DNA of 64,000 nt from Ferrimonas sp048263965 (lineage in GTDB: Bacteria; Pseudomonadota; Gammaproteobacteria; Enterobacterales; Shewanellaceae). Below, piece after piece: positions 7,930 through 15,851 of the stretch. The notes beneath the pieces were generated by a model that saw nothing but the letters and a program-made list of their open reading frames with translations, was not told where the DNA came from and did no database searches. The stretch's first letter is position 1. Each line of letters opens with the position of its first letter. The stretch is taken from NCBI RefSeq assembly GCF_048263965.1, contig NZ_JBLXDO010000008.1, forward strand, positions 103,381-167,380. The letters are read 5' to 3'. Both the position numbers and the translations under genes were made by a program.

Positions 7930-8523
7930 ATGACTGTGTCCGCCTCTCAGGACGACCTGAACCAACGCTTGGCTCAGGCCATGACACGTGTGGCCAACAA
8001 CAGAGACAAGCAAGCTTATGCGGAACTGTTTCGGCACTTCGCCAGCCGCGTTCACGCTTTTTGTTTCACTCGCCTGGGCGATGATCAGACTGCCCGTGAA
8101 GTCGCGCAGGACACGCTGCTGGCGGTGTGGCAGAAGGCTTCCAGCTTCGATCTGGACAAGGGAAACGTATCCACCTGGATCTATACCATCGCCCGCAATC
8201 GGTGCTTTGACCTGGGCCGACAAAAACTGTCCCGCCCGACTCTGGTCAGCGCCGATGAGTTGTACCTGGAGCCGACTCCGGTTGAGGACAGCAGCGACCT
8301 TCTGGTGCAGAGCGAAGCGGAGAAGCGGCGGCTCAATGAGCTGATCGCCCGACTTCCTGAGAATCAGCGTCAAGTGGTGTCTCTGGTCTATCTCAAAGAG
8401 ATGAGTCATCAGGCGGTGGCCGAACACCTGAATCTTCCCGTCGGGACAGTGAAAAGCCGGCTGAGACTGGCCATGGAGAAACTTTCGATGCGTCTAAACA
8501 AGGGGGCACTGGGCTATGAGTGA
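7930..8523 (+). CDS. ECF RNA polymerase sigma factor, ChrR-partner type
   Basis: The 197-aa protein from the ATG at 7930 has sigma region 2 (AREVAQDTLLAVWQKASSFD, then STWIYTIARNRCFDLGR) and region 4 (LPENQRQVVSLVYLKEMSHQ, PVGTVKSRLRLAMEKL). It recruits RNA polymerase to TGATCC/CGTA promoters. In Rhodobacter and Shewanella this group responds to singlet oxygen or organic hydroperoxides. An alternative start at 7882 adds 16 residues. The stop overlaps the chrR start by 8 bases, so sigma and anti-sigma are translationally coupled. Confidence 0.9.
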   Translation: MTVSASQDDLNQRLAQAMTRVANNRDKQAYAELFRHFASRVHAFCFTRLGDDQTAREVAQDTLLAVWQKASSFDLDKGNVSTWIYTIARNRCFDLGRQKLSRPTLVSADELYLEPTPVEDSSDLLVQSEAEKRRLNELIARLPENQRQVVSLVYLKEMSHQAVAEHLNLPVGTVKSRLRLAMEKLSMRLNKGALGYE

Positions 8524-9190
8524 CCGTCATCATCCAACCGCTATGGAACTAGAACAGTTCGCTTCCGGTGAACTGGACGATGTGCTCGCCATTATGGTGT
8601 CCGTACACCTTGGCCAGTGTCGCCGTTGTCGGAACCGGGTTGAATTGGTGCAGCAGCAGCAGGCCGAGCAACTCTCTGCTTTGAGTCCTCCCTCTGACTT
8701 CGGTGACGATGAGTTGGCCAGGATGCTGAACAGGCTGGAGGACGCACCCGTGGTGGCGCCCCAGGCACCTCAACCAACTGAGATGGAGTTTCAGGGACGC
8801 CGCATTACCCTGCCTCCCGCCCTGTCCGGCCTGGTGGATCGTGCCGGCCCCTGGAGCCGGGTGGTGAACCGGCTCTGGAGTGCGCCAATCCAAGACCATC
8901 AACGTGCCTATCAGTTGAACTTCATCTACATGGAACCAGGGGGGAGCATCGCCGCACACACTCACAAAGGCAAGGAGTGGACCCTGGTCCTGGACGGCGC
9001 CTTCAGTGATGATTCCGGAGATTATGGCCCCGGAGACCTGGTGCACTGCTCCGAGTCCAATGAACACAGCCCCAGGTCTGAGAAGGGATGTCTGTGCCTG
9101 GCGGTGATCGATGCCCCACTGCACTTTACCTCTGGTCTGGCGCGGGCTCTGAACCCATTCAGTCAGCTGTTTTTTAAGACAGGAGGCTGA
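8516..9190 (+). CDS. chrR: ChrR family zinc anti-sigma factor with cupin domain
   Basis: This 224-aa protein has an N-terminal zinc anti-sigma domain, with HLGQCRRC providing the H-x3-C-x2-C ligands. A C-terminal cupin (about residues 110-205) contains AAHTHKGKEWTLVLDG, giving the His/Glu set. ChrR holds its sigma factor inactive until singlet oxygen or a related signal releases it; the cupin is needed for the response in Rhodobacter. Overlap with the sigma gene and the shared promoter confirm the pair. All metal-binding residues expected of the family appear present. Confidence 0.92.
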   Translation: MSDRHHPTAMELEQFASGELDDVLAIMVSVHLGQCRRCRNRVELVQQQQAEQLSALSPPSDFGDDELARMLNRLEDAPVVAPQAPQPTEMEFQGRRITLPPALSGLVDRAGPWSRVVNRLWSAPIQDHQRAYQLNFIYMEPGGSIAAHTHKGKEWTLVLDGAFSDDSGDYGPGDLVHCSESNEHSPRSEKGCLCLAVIDAPLHFTSGLARALNPFSQLFFKTGG

Positions 9191-9251
9191 CCTCAAGCCA
9201 AACAAAACTGAATACAGTCTGAATAACCGAACGATTTCAGCACACTGGTGG

Positions 9252-9305
9252 AACCGCCCTGACCCCTGATAACTCTGAAGAATCAGGAGAAGGGGCGGTT
9301 TTTGT
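9252..9305 (+). terminator. Terminator after chrR
   Basis: AACCGCCC pairs with GGGCGGTT around an inner CCTGAT/ATCAGG stem, and TTTTTG follows. Confidence 0.8.
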
Positions 9306-9397
9306 GATCTGGTCGATCTTGAAAACCCCCTTCGTCACCCAGAGAGTAGGAGCAGGGCCGCTATCAGAGCGGTCCGGTTTCTGGAAAAGGAGACTGA

Positions 9398-10168
9398 ATG
9401 GGCAAGTTTTTAAAAACGGCGCTGATGTTGTTCATGGTGGGGCAGGCCCCGGTCCAGGCAGCGACTCAGCTATCCCTTGATACATCTCTAGACAAGCTCC
9501 CCGGACTGGAGCGCTCCAACAAGGCAGAAAAGGGCCTGCCGGGTCTGATGGCCATCGAAAGCCAGGATTCAGCATCGGTTGTTCAGCCGACCTCAGACTT
9601 CGAAAACCTTTATCTTCGCGCGCAGCATGCTCAGAACGAGCTGGCCATGCTGACCCACCGCGTGGCCTATCTATCCTCCACCCAAGCCGATGTCCCCGCC
9701 GTAAAAGGCCGTGAGCGCGCGTTGGCAAAGCTGGAGGGCAAACTGGATGGCGATGTGACACTGCTGACGGATCTGGCCCGCACCACCTTGGTGGCGGATG
9801 ACGTGGAGGGCCTGCTCAGGGCCTACCATGAGCTGGATCGCCAGGGAGAGGTTGTCAGAGTGAAAAACCGCTTTCTCACCCCTAAAGCCAATGGCTATCG
9901 GGATCTGAACCTGCTGGTTCGGTTGCCTGAAAGCCTGATGGTGGCAGAGGTGCAGATCCACCTGCGTCCTTTCGCCGAGATTAAGAACGGCCCGGAACAC
10001 GATCTGTACCAGCAGATCCAGGAGCTGGAGCGCCAGGCACTGGTGCAACAGCGCCCTTTGAGTGAGTTTGAACAAGCCAGGGTGGAGCGACTGCGTCATC
10101 AATCGACGCTGCTCTATCAGCAGGCCTGGGAGGCGATCTCAACCCCCGGCAGGGTCAGGTACGGTTAA
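9398..10168 (+). CDS. Secreted protein with RelA/SpoT-like domain
   Basis: The 256-aa product has a signal peptide (residues 1-21, ending APVQA). Residues about 100-200 resemble a RelA/SpoT nucleotidyltransferase domain: KGRERALAKLEGK, DLARTTLVADDVEGLLRAY (125-143), KNRFLTPKANGYRDLNLLV (156-174) and AEVQI (183-187). The classical NGYRSLH is NGYRDLN here, so one catalytic-region His is changed, while the Asp, Arg and Glu positions look kept. The C-terminal 50 residues are helical and Glu/Gln-rich. An exported location is unusual for this fold. It stands alone between two terminators. Function is unknown, and alarmone synthesis should not be assumed. Confidence 0.6.
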   Translation: MGKFLKTALMLFMVGQAPVQAATQLSLDTSLDKLPGLERSNKAEKGLPGLMAIESQDSASVVQPTSDFENLYLRAQHAQNELAMLTHRVAYLSSTQADVPAVKGRERALAKLEGKLDGDVTLLTDLARTTLVADDVEGLLRAYHELDRQGEVVRVKNRFLTPKANGYRDLNLLVRLPESLMVAEVQIHLRPFAEIKNGPEHDLYQQIQELERQALVQQRPLSEFEQARVERLRHQSTLLYQQAWEAISTPGRVRYG

Positions 10169-10173
10169 CCACT

Positions 10174-10203
10174 AAGGGCGGAGTCTTCTCCGCCCTTTTT
10201 TTG
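10174..10203 (+). terminator. Terminator after the RelA/SpoT-like gene
   Basis: An 8-bp GC-rich stem (GGGCGGAG / CTCCGCCC) with a short loop is followed by seven or more T. Confidence 0.9.
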
Positions 10204-10228
10204 TGCTTGCTGGGACGCAGGAATCAGT

Positions 10229-11026
10229 TCAGGTCGCCATCCTGCCAGTAGCGGCTGCCGTTGATGTTGGCATCCAGCAACAGCCCCTTCTCATTGAGGA
10301 CATATAGGGCAACGCCTTGTGGAAAGACTGGCCAAACTTGGCGGATTCGTTCCAGGCCAGGATGCCCGCCTCGGCGCCGCCGCTCCAACCATCGTTGACG
10401 AACTTGTCAAAACTGGCTTCATCCTCGAACAGCATCACCTGCTGGTAGAATTTGGCCCCAAAGCCCAGGGCCAGACCGCCCCCCAACATGTTCATGTAGG
10501 TGCGTTTGCCTCTTGCCCGGTTAACGGCAACACCAGAGCCGCCATTGGTGTGCAGCAGCAGGGAAAACTGTCTGGAATCAAATACCGCATAGCCGTAGGC
10601 ATCGTCGTACAGGGGTTTGACCTGAGGATGCTCGGTAAGCAGTTTGACCAGGGTCACCTCGGACAGGGTGTTCAGGGCGTCCCTGGCCTCCTGGGGGCTG
10701 TCGGGCTCCACCATCTCCTCCAGCTTGGTTTCCCCCTGGTGGTACCAGGTCTTTCCCTTCTCCAAGGCGTCGTCACTCCACTGGCCGGCACTGTCCAGGG
10801 CGCCCTCTGCCCAGGCGGAGGAGGCATCCCAGGTGTCCTGGCTCCACTCCTTGGTGGCGCTCCAGGCGTCCTGGCTCACCTCGGCGGTGCTGTCCCAAGC
10901 CTCCTGGCTCACTTCCGAGGCTCTTTCGCCCAACTCCCTGGCCTTGGCTTTCAGCTCATCCCAGCCTGCCTGGGCCGGAATGCTCAGGGCGGCGGCCAGC
11001 GCCAGCAGAAGTGCCTGTTTTTTCAT
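10229..11026 (-). CDS. SYLF/YSC84 lipid-binding-domain protein with 3' frameshift
   Basis: A signal peptide (1-20) is followed by five 11-residue repeats (residues 40-94; SQEAWDSTAEV, SQDAWSATKEW, SQDTWDASSAW and two weaker copies), likely an amphipathic helix. A YSC84/SYLF domain comes next (AYGYAVFDSRQFSLLLHTNG, MLGGGLALGFGAK). The last 29 residues as read are not family-like. Reading one frame over from about 10316 gives ALYVLNEKGLLLDANINGSR and a stop at 10224-10226, the expected family C-terminus. One base is therefore missing near 10314-10318, by true mutation or sequencing error. SYLF proteins bind phosphoinositides in eukaryotes; the bacterial role is unclear. Confidence 0.75.
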   Translation of the reverse strand: MKKQALLLALAAALSIPAQAGWDELKAKARELGERASEVSQEAWDSTAEVSQDAWSATKEWSQDTWDASSAWAEGALDSAGQWSDDALEKGKTWYHQGETKLEEMVEPDSPQEARDALNTLSEVTLVKLLTEHPQVKPLYDDAYGYAVFDSRQFSLLLHTNGGSGVAVNRARGKRTYMNMLGGGLALGFGAKFYQQVMLFEDEASFDKFVNDGWSGGAEAGILAWNESAKFGQSFHKALPYMSSMRRGCCWMPTSTAAATGRMAT

Positions 11027-11189
11027 GGTGCTCTACTCCAATAATCCTCTTCGGCGCCAGTATATCAGCGTCGGATGAAAAAGAGGTGGACGAGGCGGTT
11101 TCCGTGACAGAACCAGACCACAGAGCCCGATGTGATGGGCTTCACCTGGCGCCGCGGCCTGAGCTGGGGTGCCAGATCTGTCGCTGAGA

Positions 11190-11645
11190 TCAGCTGAGGG
11201 GCTCGGTGGCCAGGTGTTTTTCCAGCTCCTGGCGAACGGCTAAGGGCATGGTGGCCTTGCGATTGTTGTGGAAGTCATACACCACCACATCGGCGCTGCC
11301 TATGGAGGTGACCGCCTGTTGGCTCTGGCTGAACACCTGATACTCCATGGTGAACCTGTCATCACTCAGTTCGGTGATGCGGGTGCCCACCAGCACCGAG
11401 TCGGGGAAGAGCAGGGGACGCTTAAAGCGGCAGCGGGTCTCCGCCAGTATGGGACCGATGCCGGAGCGCTTGAGCTCCTCCATCAGGCCAATCTGATGGA
11501 AGAAGTCGATGCGGGCGGTCTCGAAATAGCGGAAGTAGACCACGTTGTTCACGTGCTGAAGGGCATCCATCTCACCCCAGGCAACCTGGATAGGGGTGTG
11601 GATGGGAAAGGATTGGGTGAAGCTGTCCATGATAAATTCAAACAT
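11190..11645 (-). CDS. Hotdog-fold acyl-CoA thioesterase (4HBT/YbgC-like)
   Basis: This 151-aa single hotdog domain contains VAWGEMDALQHVNNVVYFRY, the 4HBT active-site block with Asp and the HVNN motif. It should hydrolyse an acyl-CoA thioester in the cytosol. Length and motif fit the FadM/YbgC group. A start at the internal ATG (11630) is also possible; neither has a strong ribosome site. It is a single gene and the substrate chain length cannot be predicted. Confidence 0.85.
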   Translation of the reverse strand: MFEFIMDSFTQSFPIHTPIQVAWGEMDALQHVNNVVYFRYFETARIDFFHQIGLMEELKRSGIGPILAETRCRFKRPLLFPDSVLVGTRITELSDDRFTMEYQVFSQSQQAVTSIGSADVVVYDFHNNRKATMPLAVRQELEKHLATEPLS

Positions 11646-11687
11646 CCGTTTAGATCGGGTGTTTTAACTTAGCAAGGGGCGGGGGCA

Positions 11688-11719
11688 AAAACAAACGGGC
11701 CACCCTGAGGTGACCCGTT
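11688..11719 (-). terminator. Terminator of the symporter gene
   Basis: On the minus strand an 11-bp stem with one G-U pair (AACGGGTCACC / GGTGGCCCGTT) has a three-base loop and ends in TTGTTTTTG. Confidence 0.85.
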
Positions 11720-11725
11720 ATTGAG

Positions 11726-12979
11726 TTAGGCCGCTTCCGCGGACTGTTCCTCTTCAACGGGTTCGTCACCGGCCAGTTCATCGACGATGGCGGCGCAGAC
11801 CGCATCACCGGTGATGTTCAGCGCAGTGCGGATCATGTCGAAGATGCGGTCCAGAGCGAACAGCAGTGGCAGACCCTCGATGGGGATGCCTGCAGCCAGC
11901 AGTACGGCAACCACCAGGAAGGAGGGACCAGGCACACCGGCCTGACCCACGGCGCCCAGGGTGGCGGTCAGGATGATGGCCACGTAGGCGCCCAGTCCCA
12001 GGTCGACCTGAAACGCCTGGGCAAAGAAGACCGCCACCAGGCCATAGTAGATGGCGTTGCCGCTCATGTTGATGGTGGCGCCCAATGGCAGCACGAAACT
12101 GGCGGTGGAGTTGCGAATGCCCAGCTCCTTTTCACACACATCCATGGTCACCGGCAGGGTTGCCATGGAGGAGGCGGTGGAGAGCGCCACAGCCTGAGGC
12201 TTCTTCATCGAGGAGACAAACTTGCTGACCGGGATGCGGGTCAGTGTCTTGATCATCGCCGGGTAGAACAGGAAGCCGTAGATGAGAATGGTGGCCAGGT
12301 AGACCAGGAACAGATTCATTACGGTGCTCAGGGCTGCAAAACCAAAGGTGCCTACGGCTTCGGCCATCAGGCCGAATACGCCGATGGGGGCGACCTTCAT
12401 CACCACATTGATCATCCAGACAAAGGCATCCACTACGGTGTTGATGCCGTCGATCAGAGGCTTGGAACGGCTGGCTTCCACCTTGGAGAGGCCGATGCCG
12501 AAGAACAGGCAGAACACCAGAATCTGCAGGATGTTGCCATCATGCAGCGAGGTGAACACATTGGTGGGGATCATGCCGGTGATGGTGGCCCAGAAGGTGG
12601 GCAGTTGGCCCTTATCCGCCAGGTTGCCATCGTACATGGCATCGACGGAGGAGAAGTCGATGCCGATGCCGGGCTGGAAGATCTCACCCATGGCCAGGGC
12701 CAGGGCGACGGCGACGGCGGAGGTCAGCCCGAAAAAGCCCAGGGTGGTGAGACCGACACGGCCGGCGGCATGACTGTTGCCCAGACCGGCGGCGCCACTG
12801 ATGATGGCCACGGCCACCAGGGGAATCACCAGCATCTTGATCAGGTGGATGAAGATGCTGCCCAGGGGGGCGAATGCCGCGGCATCCTCTCCCATAAGAA
12901 TACCGACCAGGGTGCCGACGATCATGGCAATGATCACCTGAACACCTATGTTGCTCAGCAGGCTCGTTTTCTTTTGCAC
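11726..12979 (-). CDS. Dicarboxylate/amino acid:cation symporter (DAACS family)
   Basis: The 417-aa integral membrane protein has the DAACS features: IKMLVIPLVAVAIISG early on, the serine-rich hairpin ALSTASSMATLPVTM, the NMSG motif in ATINMSGNAIYYG, and NITGDAVCAAIVDEL near the end. These form the substrate and cation site of GltP/DctA/GltPh-type transporters. It imports a dicarboxylate or acidic or neutral amino acid with Na+ or H+. The C-terminal tail is Glu-rich. No regulator or pathway gene is adjacent, so the substrate stays open. Confidence 0.92.
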   Translation of the reverse strand: MQKKTSLLSNIGVQVIIAMIVGTLVGILMGEDAAAFAPLGSIFIHLIKMLVIPLVAVAIISGAAGLGNSHAAGRVGLTTLGFFGLTSAVAVALALAMGEIFQPGIGIDFSSVDAMYDGNLADKGQLPTFWATITGMIPTNVFTSLHDGNILQILVFCLFFGIGLSKVEASRSKPLIDGINTVVDAFVWMINVVMKVAPIGVFGLMAEAVGTFGFAALSTVMNLFLVYLATILIYGFLFYPAMIKTLTRIPVSKFVSSMKKPQAVALSTASSMATLPVTMDVCEKELGIRNSTASFVLPLGATINMSGNAIYYGLVAVFFAQAFQVDLGLGAYVAIILTATLGAVGQAGVPGPSFLVVAVLLAAGIPIEGLPLLFALDRIFDMIRTALNITGDAVCAAIVDELAGDEPVEEEQSAEAA

Positions 12980-13337
12980 AGGTAACGCCTTTGTTAAGAG
13001 GTTGTTGATCTAAAAACTAACTAATTCAATGAGCTATGACTCTTGCTCGGTCACTTATTCGAATATGCCGCATGGTTTTACTCCCTTTAAATCCTCATTT
13101 CAAACCCGGAAAGGGCTAATTGCGACCTGGTCATAACTAAGGCGATGAAATCCCGACTGATGTTTATTTTTGGGCCCCAATCTGTGCTCTGTCCCGGTGT
13201 TAATAAAGGGGGTGAGTCATGTGTCCGGCCTGGGTGTTACCTGTTGTCGAGTTTGGGGTGTTTCTGCTTGGTGATGAAATGGAATGCGTTGTGGGTCGGT
13301 CTGCTTGGGCTGACGATAACCAGACAAGAGACCCAGC
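12980..13337. other. Intergenic region, no supported gene
   Basis: About 360 bases between the symporter start (minus strand) and the DUF417 gene. It is lower in GC than its flanks and must hold the symporter promoter. A 77-codon open frame starting at 13145 has no domain, signal or ribosome site and is not called. Confidence 0.6.
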
Positions 13338-13866
13338 GTGGAACTGATACGCCACCTTCGCCGAGCCAACCTGAGTGAGGCCGCTCTGATTCGCTATTTG
13401 GTCGCCGGTCAGGGGCTGATCAAGTATCTGGCGATGTTTTCCGTGGCTCTCTATCTGTTTGCCCACCTGGGCCGGGGGGCTGGGGTGGATAGGTTTTCTC
13501 AAATTTCATCCCTATGAAGCTCAGGGCATCGTGGATCTGATGGAGTCGAACTGGCTGTTCAGCTGGACCTATCTTATCTGGGACGTGCAGGGGGCCTCCA
13601 ACTTCATTGGTGTGGTGGAGCTGGTGTTTATGGCGGGGATTGCTGCCTTTCCCTTCAGTATCACCCTAGGACGCCTCGGCGCACTGGGGATCGCCCTGAC
13701 CGCGTTCGGTACCCTGAGTTTTCTCATTTCTCTACCGGGGTGGAGTGGGGATGCCTATTTTCCTCTGCTCAACAGCAGCGGTGTCTTTATCATCAAGGAT
13801 CAACTTCTTCTGGCCGCTGCGGCCATTCTTTGGCACAGGCACTCAAGTTGCGAAGTTGCTAAATAA
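13338..13866 (+). pseudogene. DUF417 (YkgB-like) membrane protein, frameshifted
   Basis: Two frames together give one DUF417 protein. The first (from GTG 13338) reads IKYLAMFSVALYLF in TM1. The second continues WIGFLKFHPYEAQGIVDLM, then QGASNFIGVVELVF and SGVFIIKDQLLLAAAAILW, the conserved blocks of the family. The switch falls in a G-rich stretch with six G at 13474-13479 and four G at 13482-13485; one extra base there explains it. As read, the product stops soon after the shift. Related four-TM proteins are linked to reactive chlorine stress (RclC) in E. coli. It may be a real mutation, a phase-variable tract or an assembly error. Confidence 0.65.
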
Positions 13867-13922
13867 GCTTTAGCTAATATAATGTGGGTTCACTCATGGA
13901 ATGAATCCACAGGAGATTAGGG

Positions 13923-14474
13923 ATGAAAAACGCAGTGGCCATTGGTCTGATGTCGCTATTGAGCTTGGGGGCCTGGGCAGCGGATACCGATGAGATGAGA
14001 CAGGAGGGGCTGTCCCTCATCAAGCAGTTTGGCAGCACCCTGAAGCCGAGTCTCAAGGCGGCCATGCAGTCTGGCGGCCCGGTGGCGGCGGTGGAGGTGT
14101 GCGCCAGCCAGGCGCCAATGATTGCCGCCCAGCTGGCGAGCCAGAGCGGCTGGCAGTTGAGCCGGGTCAGCCTCAAGCCAAGAAACGCTAAGATGGCCCA
14201 GGCGGATCTGTGGGAAGCCCAGGTGCTGGCGGAGTTTGAGCAGAGGTTGCTGGCAGGCGCTGCGCCCAAGAGTCTGGTGACTGAGCGGCATCAACCGGAG
14301 GAGTTCCGGCTGATGAAGGGCATTGTCATCGAAAAGGTCTGTCTGCAGTGTCACGGTCAGCAGCTGGCTCCAGAGGTACAGCAAGCGATCGCGGAACACT
14401 ATCCTTCCGATCAGGCCACCGGTTATGAGCTTGGACAGCTGCGGGGTGCTTTCAGCGTTCGCCGTAGCTTATAG
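13923..14474 (+). CDS. DUF3365 haem-binding periplasmic protein
   Basis: The 183-aa protein has a signal peptide (MKNAVAIGLMSLLSLGAWA) and a Tll0287-like DUF3365 domain. A single CLQCH motif near residue 140 gives one covalent c-type haem. AVEVCASQAP is the other conserved block and adds a Cys. Members act as small redox or sensor haem proteins in the periplasm. The abundance of c-type cytochromes in Shewanella and Ferrimonas fits. No partner gene is adjacent; the electron donor or acceptor is unknown. Confidence 0.8.
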   Translation: MKNAVAIGLMSLLSLGAWAADTDEMRQEGLSLIKQFGSTLKPSLKAAMQSGGPVAAVEVCASQAPMIAAQLASQSGWQLSRVSLKPRNAKMAQADLWEAQVLAEFEQRLLAGAAPKSLVTERHQPEEFRLMKGIVIEKVCLQCHGQQLAPEVQQAIAEHYPSDQATGYELGQLRGAFSVRRSL

Positions 14475-14525
14475 TCATCCGCTCATCGGGGTCAGAGACT
14501 GACCCCGGTGCGTCTTTCGGTGGGA

Positions 14526-15164
14526 TCAGCGGGTTTCCACCTCGGCGATCTCCACTTTCAACTGATAGACCTCTCGCTGCTCCACCTCCATGCGCAGGTC
14601 CAGACCCTCTTCACTGGCTCCGGGTCGCAGGTAGGTGTCTGCCATCCGCTTGATGGAGCGCCACATCGGCAGAGTGTCTTGGCCCAGAATCTGACCAAAC
14701 TCATCCATGACGGTGACGTGCACATCCACCTCGATGATCGCCTCGCGACCCTGGTTGGTGACCGCAGTGGGGATGATCAGCTCACCCCCTTCATAGCGGG
14801 CGCGGCCCAGCAGGGCATCCACAGCGTAATCGGACAGCTGCATTACATCCTTGGCTTCGCCGGGACGGACGATGACACCACTGGACAGCGGCTTTTTCGG
14901 CATCGCCTTTGTCTTGGGTTGGGCAGCCGCCTTGGGCAGGGCAGGAACAGCGGTGGCGGCCACGGGCGCCTGAGGCTTGGCAGGCAGCTGCTGGGCCTCG
15001 GCAGCGTCATCGGCCTTGGGGGCTTCGGGCGCCAGATACTGCCAGGTAAAATCGTCATGGAGTATCACCTTGCGGCCATCCTCCAGGGTAACCACCTGGT
15101 CGGCGGCCTGAACGGAAAAGCCCATCATCAGTGCCAACATGGCGGCAAAGGGTTTGATTGACAT
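14526..15164 (-). CDS. DUF3157 family exported protein
   Basis: This 212-aa protein has a signal peptide (1-20, ending SVQA). VVTLEDGRKVILHDDFTWQY is the hallmark N-terminal motif of DUF3157. A Pro/Ala-rich linker (residues about 46-90) follows, then a beta-rich C-terminal domain. The family is restricted to marine gammaproteobacteria such as Shewanella and Vibrio, and its function is unknown. It is a single gene on the minus strand. Confidence 0.7.
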   Translation of the reverse strand: MSIKPFAAMLALMMGFSVQAADQVVTLEDGRKVILHDDFTWQYLAPEAPKADDAAEAQQLPAKPQAPVAATAVPALPKAAAQPKTKAMPKKPLSSGVIVRPGEAKDVMQLSDYAVDALLGRARYEGGELIIPTAVTNQGREAIIEVDVHVTVMDEFGQILGQDTLPMWRSIKRMADTYLRPGASEEGLDLRMEVEQREVYQLKVEIAEVETR

Positions 15165-15222
15165 AGCGTTAGTCCTATTCCTCGCATTCAGGGCAGACTA
15201 CCAGAAATCCCCGGAGGATGCT

Positions 15223-15759
15223 TCAGTCCCGGCGGCGGCGATAGTGGTGCTTGGTGATGGCCCCCAGCAGCACCTCACTGTTCAGGAGTTCAAACCACAG
15301 CGGCCGGGTAAGGTCGCCAAACAGAGGGGTACCTCCGCCGAGCAGGACCGGCAGCTGGCTGACGATTATCTCGTCGATGAGATCCGCCTCGAGGAAGCTC
15401 TGGATGGTCTGTCCTCCGTCGATGTAGAGCCGCTGAAACCCTTTGTCATTCAGTTTGCGGGTCACCTCCTGGGGTGAGCCCTGGATCAGAGCCGCTTTCT
15501 CCTGCAGTGAGTCGGGGAGGGTCGTCAGGGTTCGGCTTAACACAAACACCGGTTTGCTGTAGGGCCACTCTCCGCCGAAACCGCACACGGTTTCGAAGGT
15601 GTTACGCCCCATCACCAGGGCATCCACCGATGCCATAAATTCGGCGAAACCAAAGTCTTCCTCCTCCGGATTGGGCAGGGAGGTCAGCCACTCCAGCCCG
15701 CCGTTGCTGTCGGCGATGTAGTTGTCCAGACTGGTGCCGATGTACAGGATGTTGCTCAT
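15223..15759 (-). CDS. Dihydrofolate reductase-like (RibD C-terminal) protein
   Basis: The ATG at 15759 is preceded by AGGAG, so the 178-aa form is preferred. Motifs are SLDNYIADSNGGLEWL, DALVMGRNTFETV, KPVFVLSRT, LYIDGGQTIQSFL and a C-terminal PVLLGGGTPLF. These mark the RibD_C/DHFR-like NADPH-binding reductases such as YyaP. The true substrate is unknown. It is divergent from a TetR-type regulator, and a perfect palindrome at 15806-15820 lies between them, so it is the likely regulated gene. Confidence 0.85.
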   Translation of the reverse strand: MSNILYIGTSLDNYIADSNGGLEWLTSLPNPEEEDFGFAEFMASVDALVMGRNTFETVCGFGGEWPYSKPVFVLSRTLTTLPDSLQEKAALIQGSPQEVTRKLNDKGFQRLYIDGGQTIQSFLEADLIDEIIVSQLPVLLGGGTPLFGDLTRPLWFELLNSEVLLGAITKHHYRRRRD

Positions 15760-15805
15760 GTTATCTCCTGTTATCCGAGTGTTGCTTGGCATCCACAGGG
15801 TAATA

Positions 15806-15820
15806 TTCTACACTGTAGAA
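15806..15820. promoter_or_regulatory. Palindromic operator, probable TetR site
   Basis: TTCTACACTGTAGAA is a perfect 7-1-7 inverted repeat between the divergent reductase and TetR genes. Size, symmetry and position fit a TetR dimer operator controlling both genes. Confidence 0.65.
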
Positions 15821-15851
15821 ATACTGTTTTTCAGACTAGCTGGAGAGAGTT

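Noticed and set aside
13145..13378. 77-codon open frame upstream of the DUF417 gene
   Set aside because: Composition and lack of start signals do not support coding; it overlaps the better DUF417 start.
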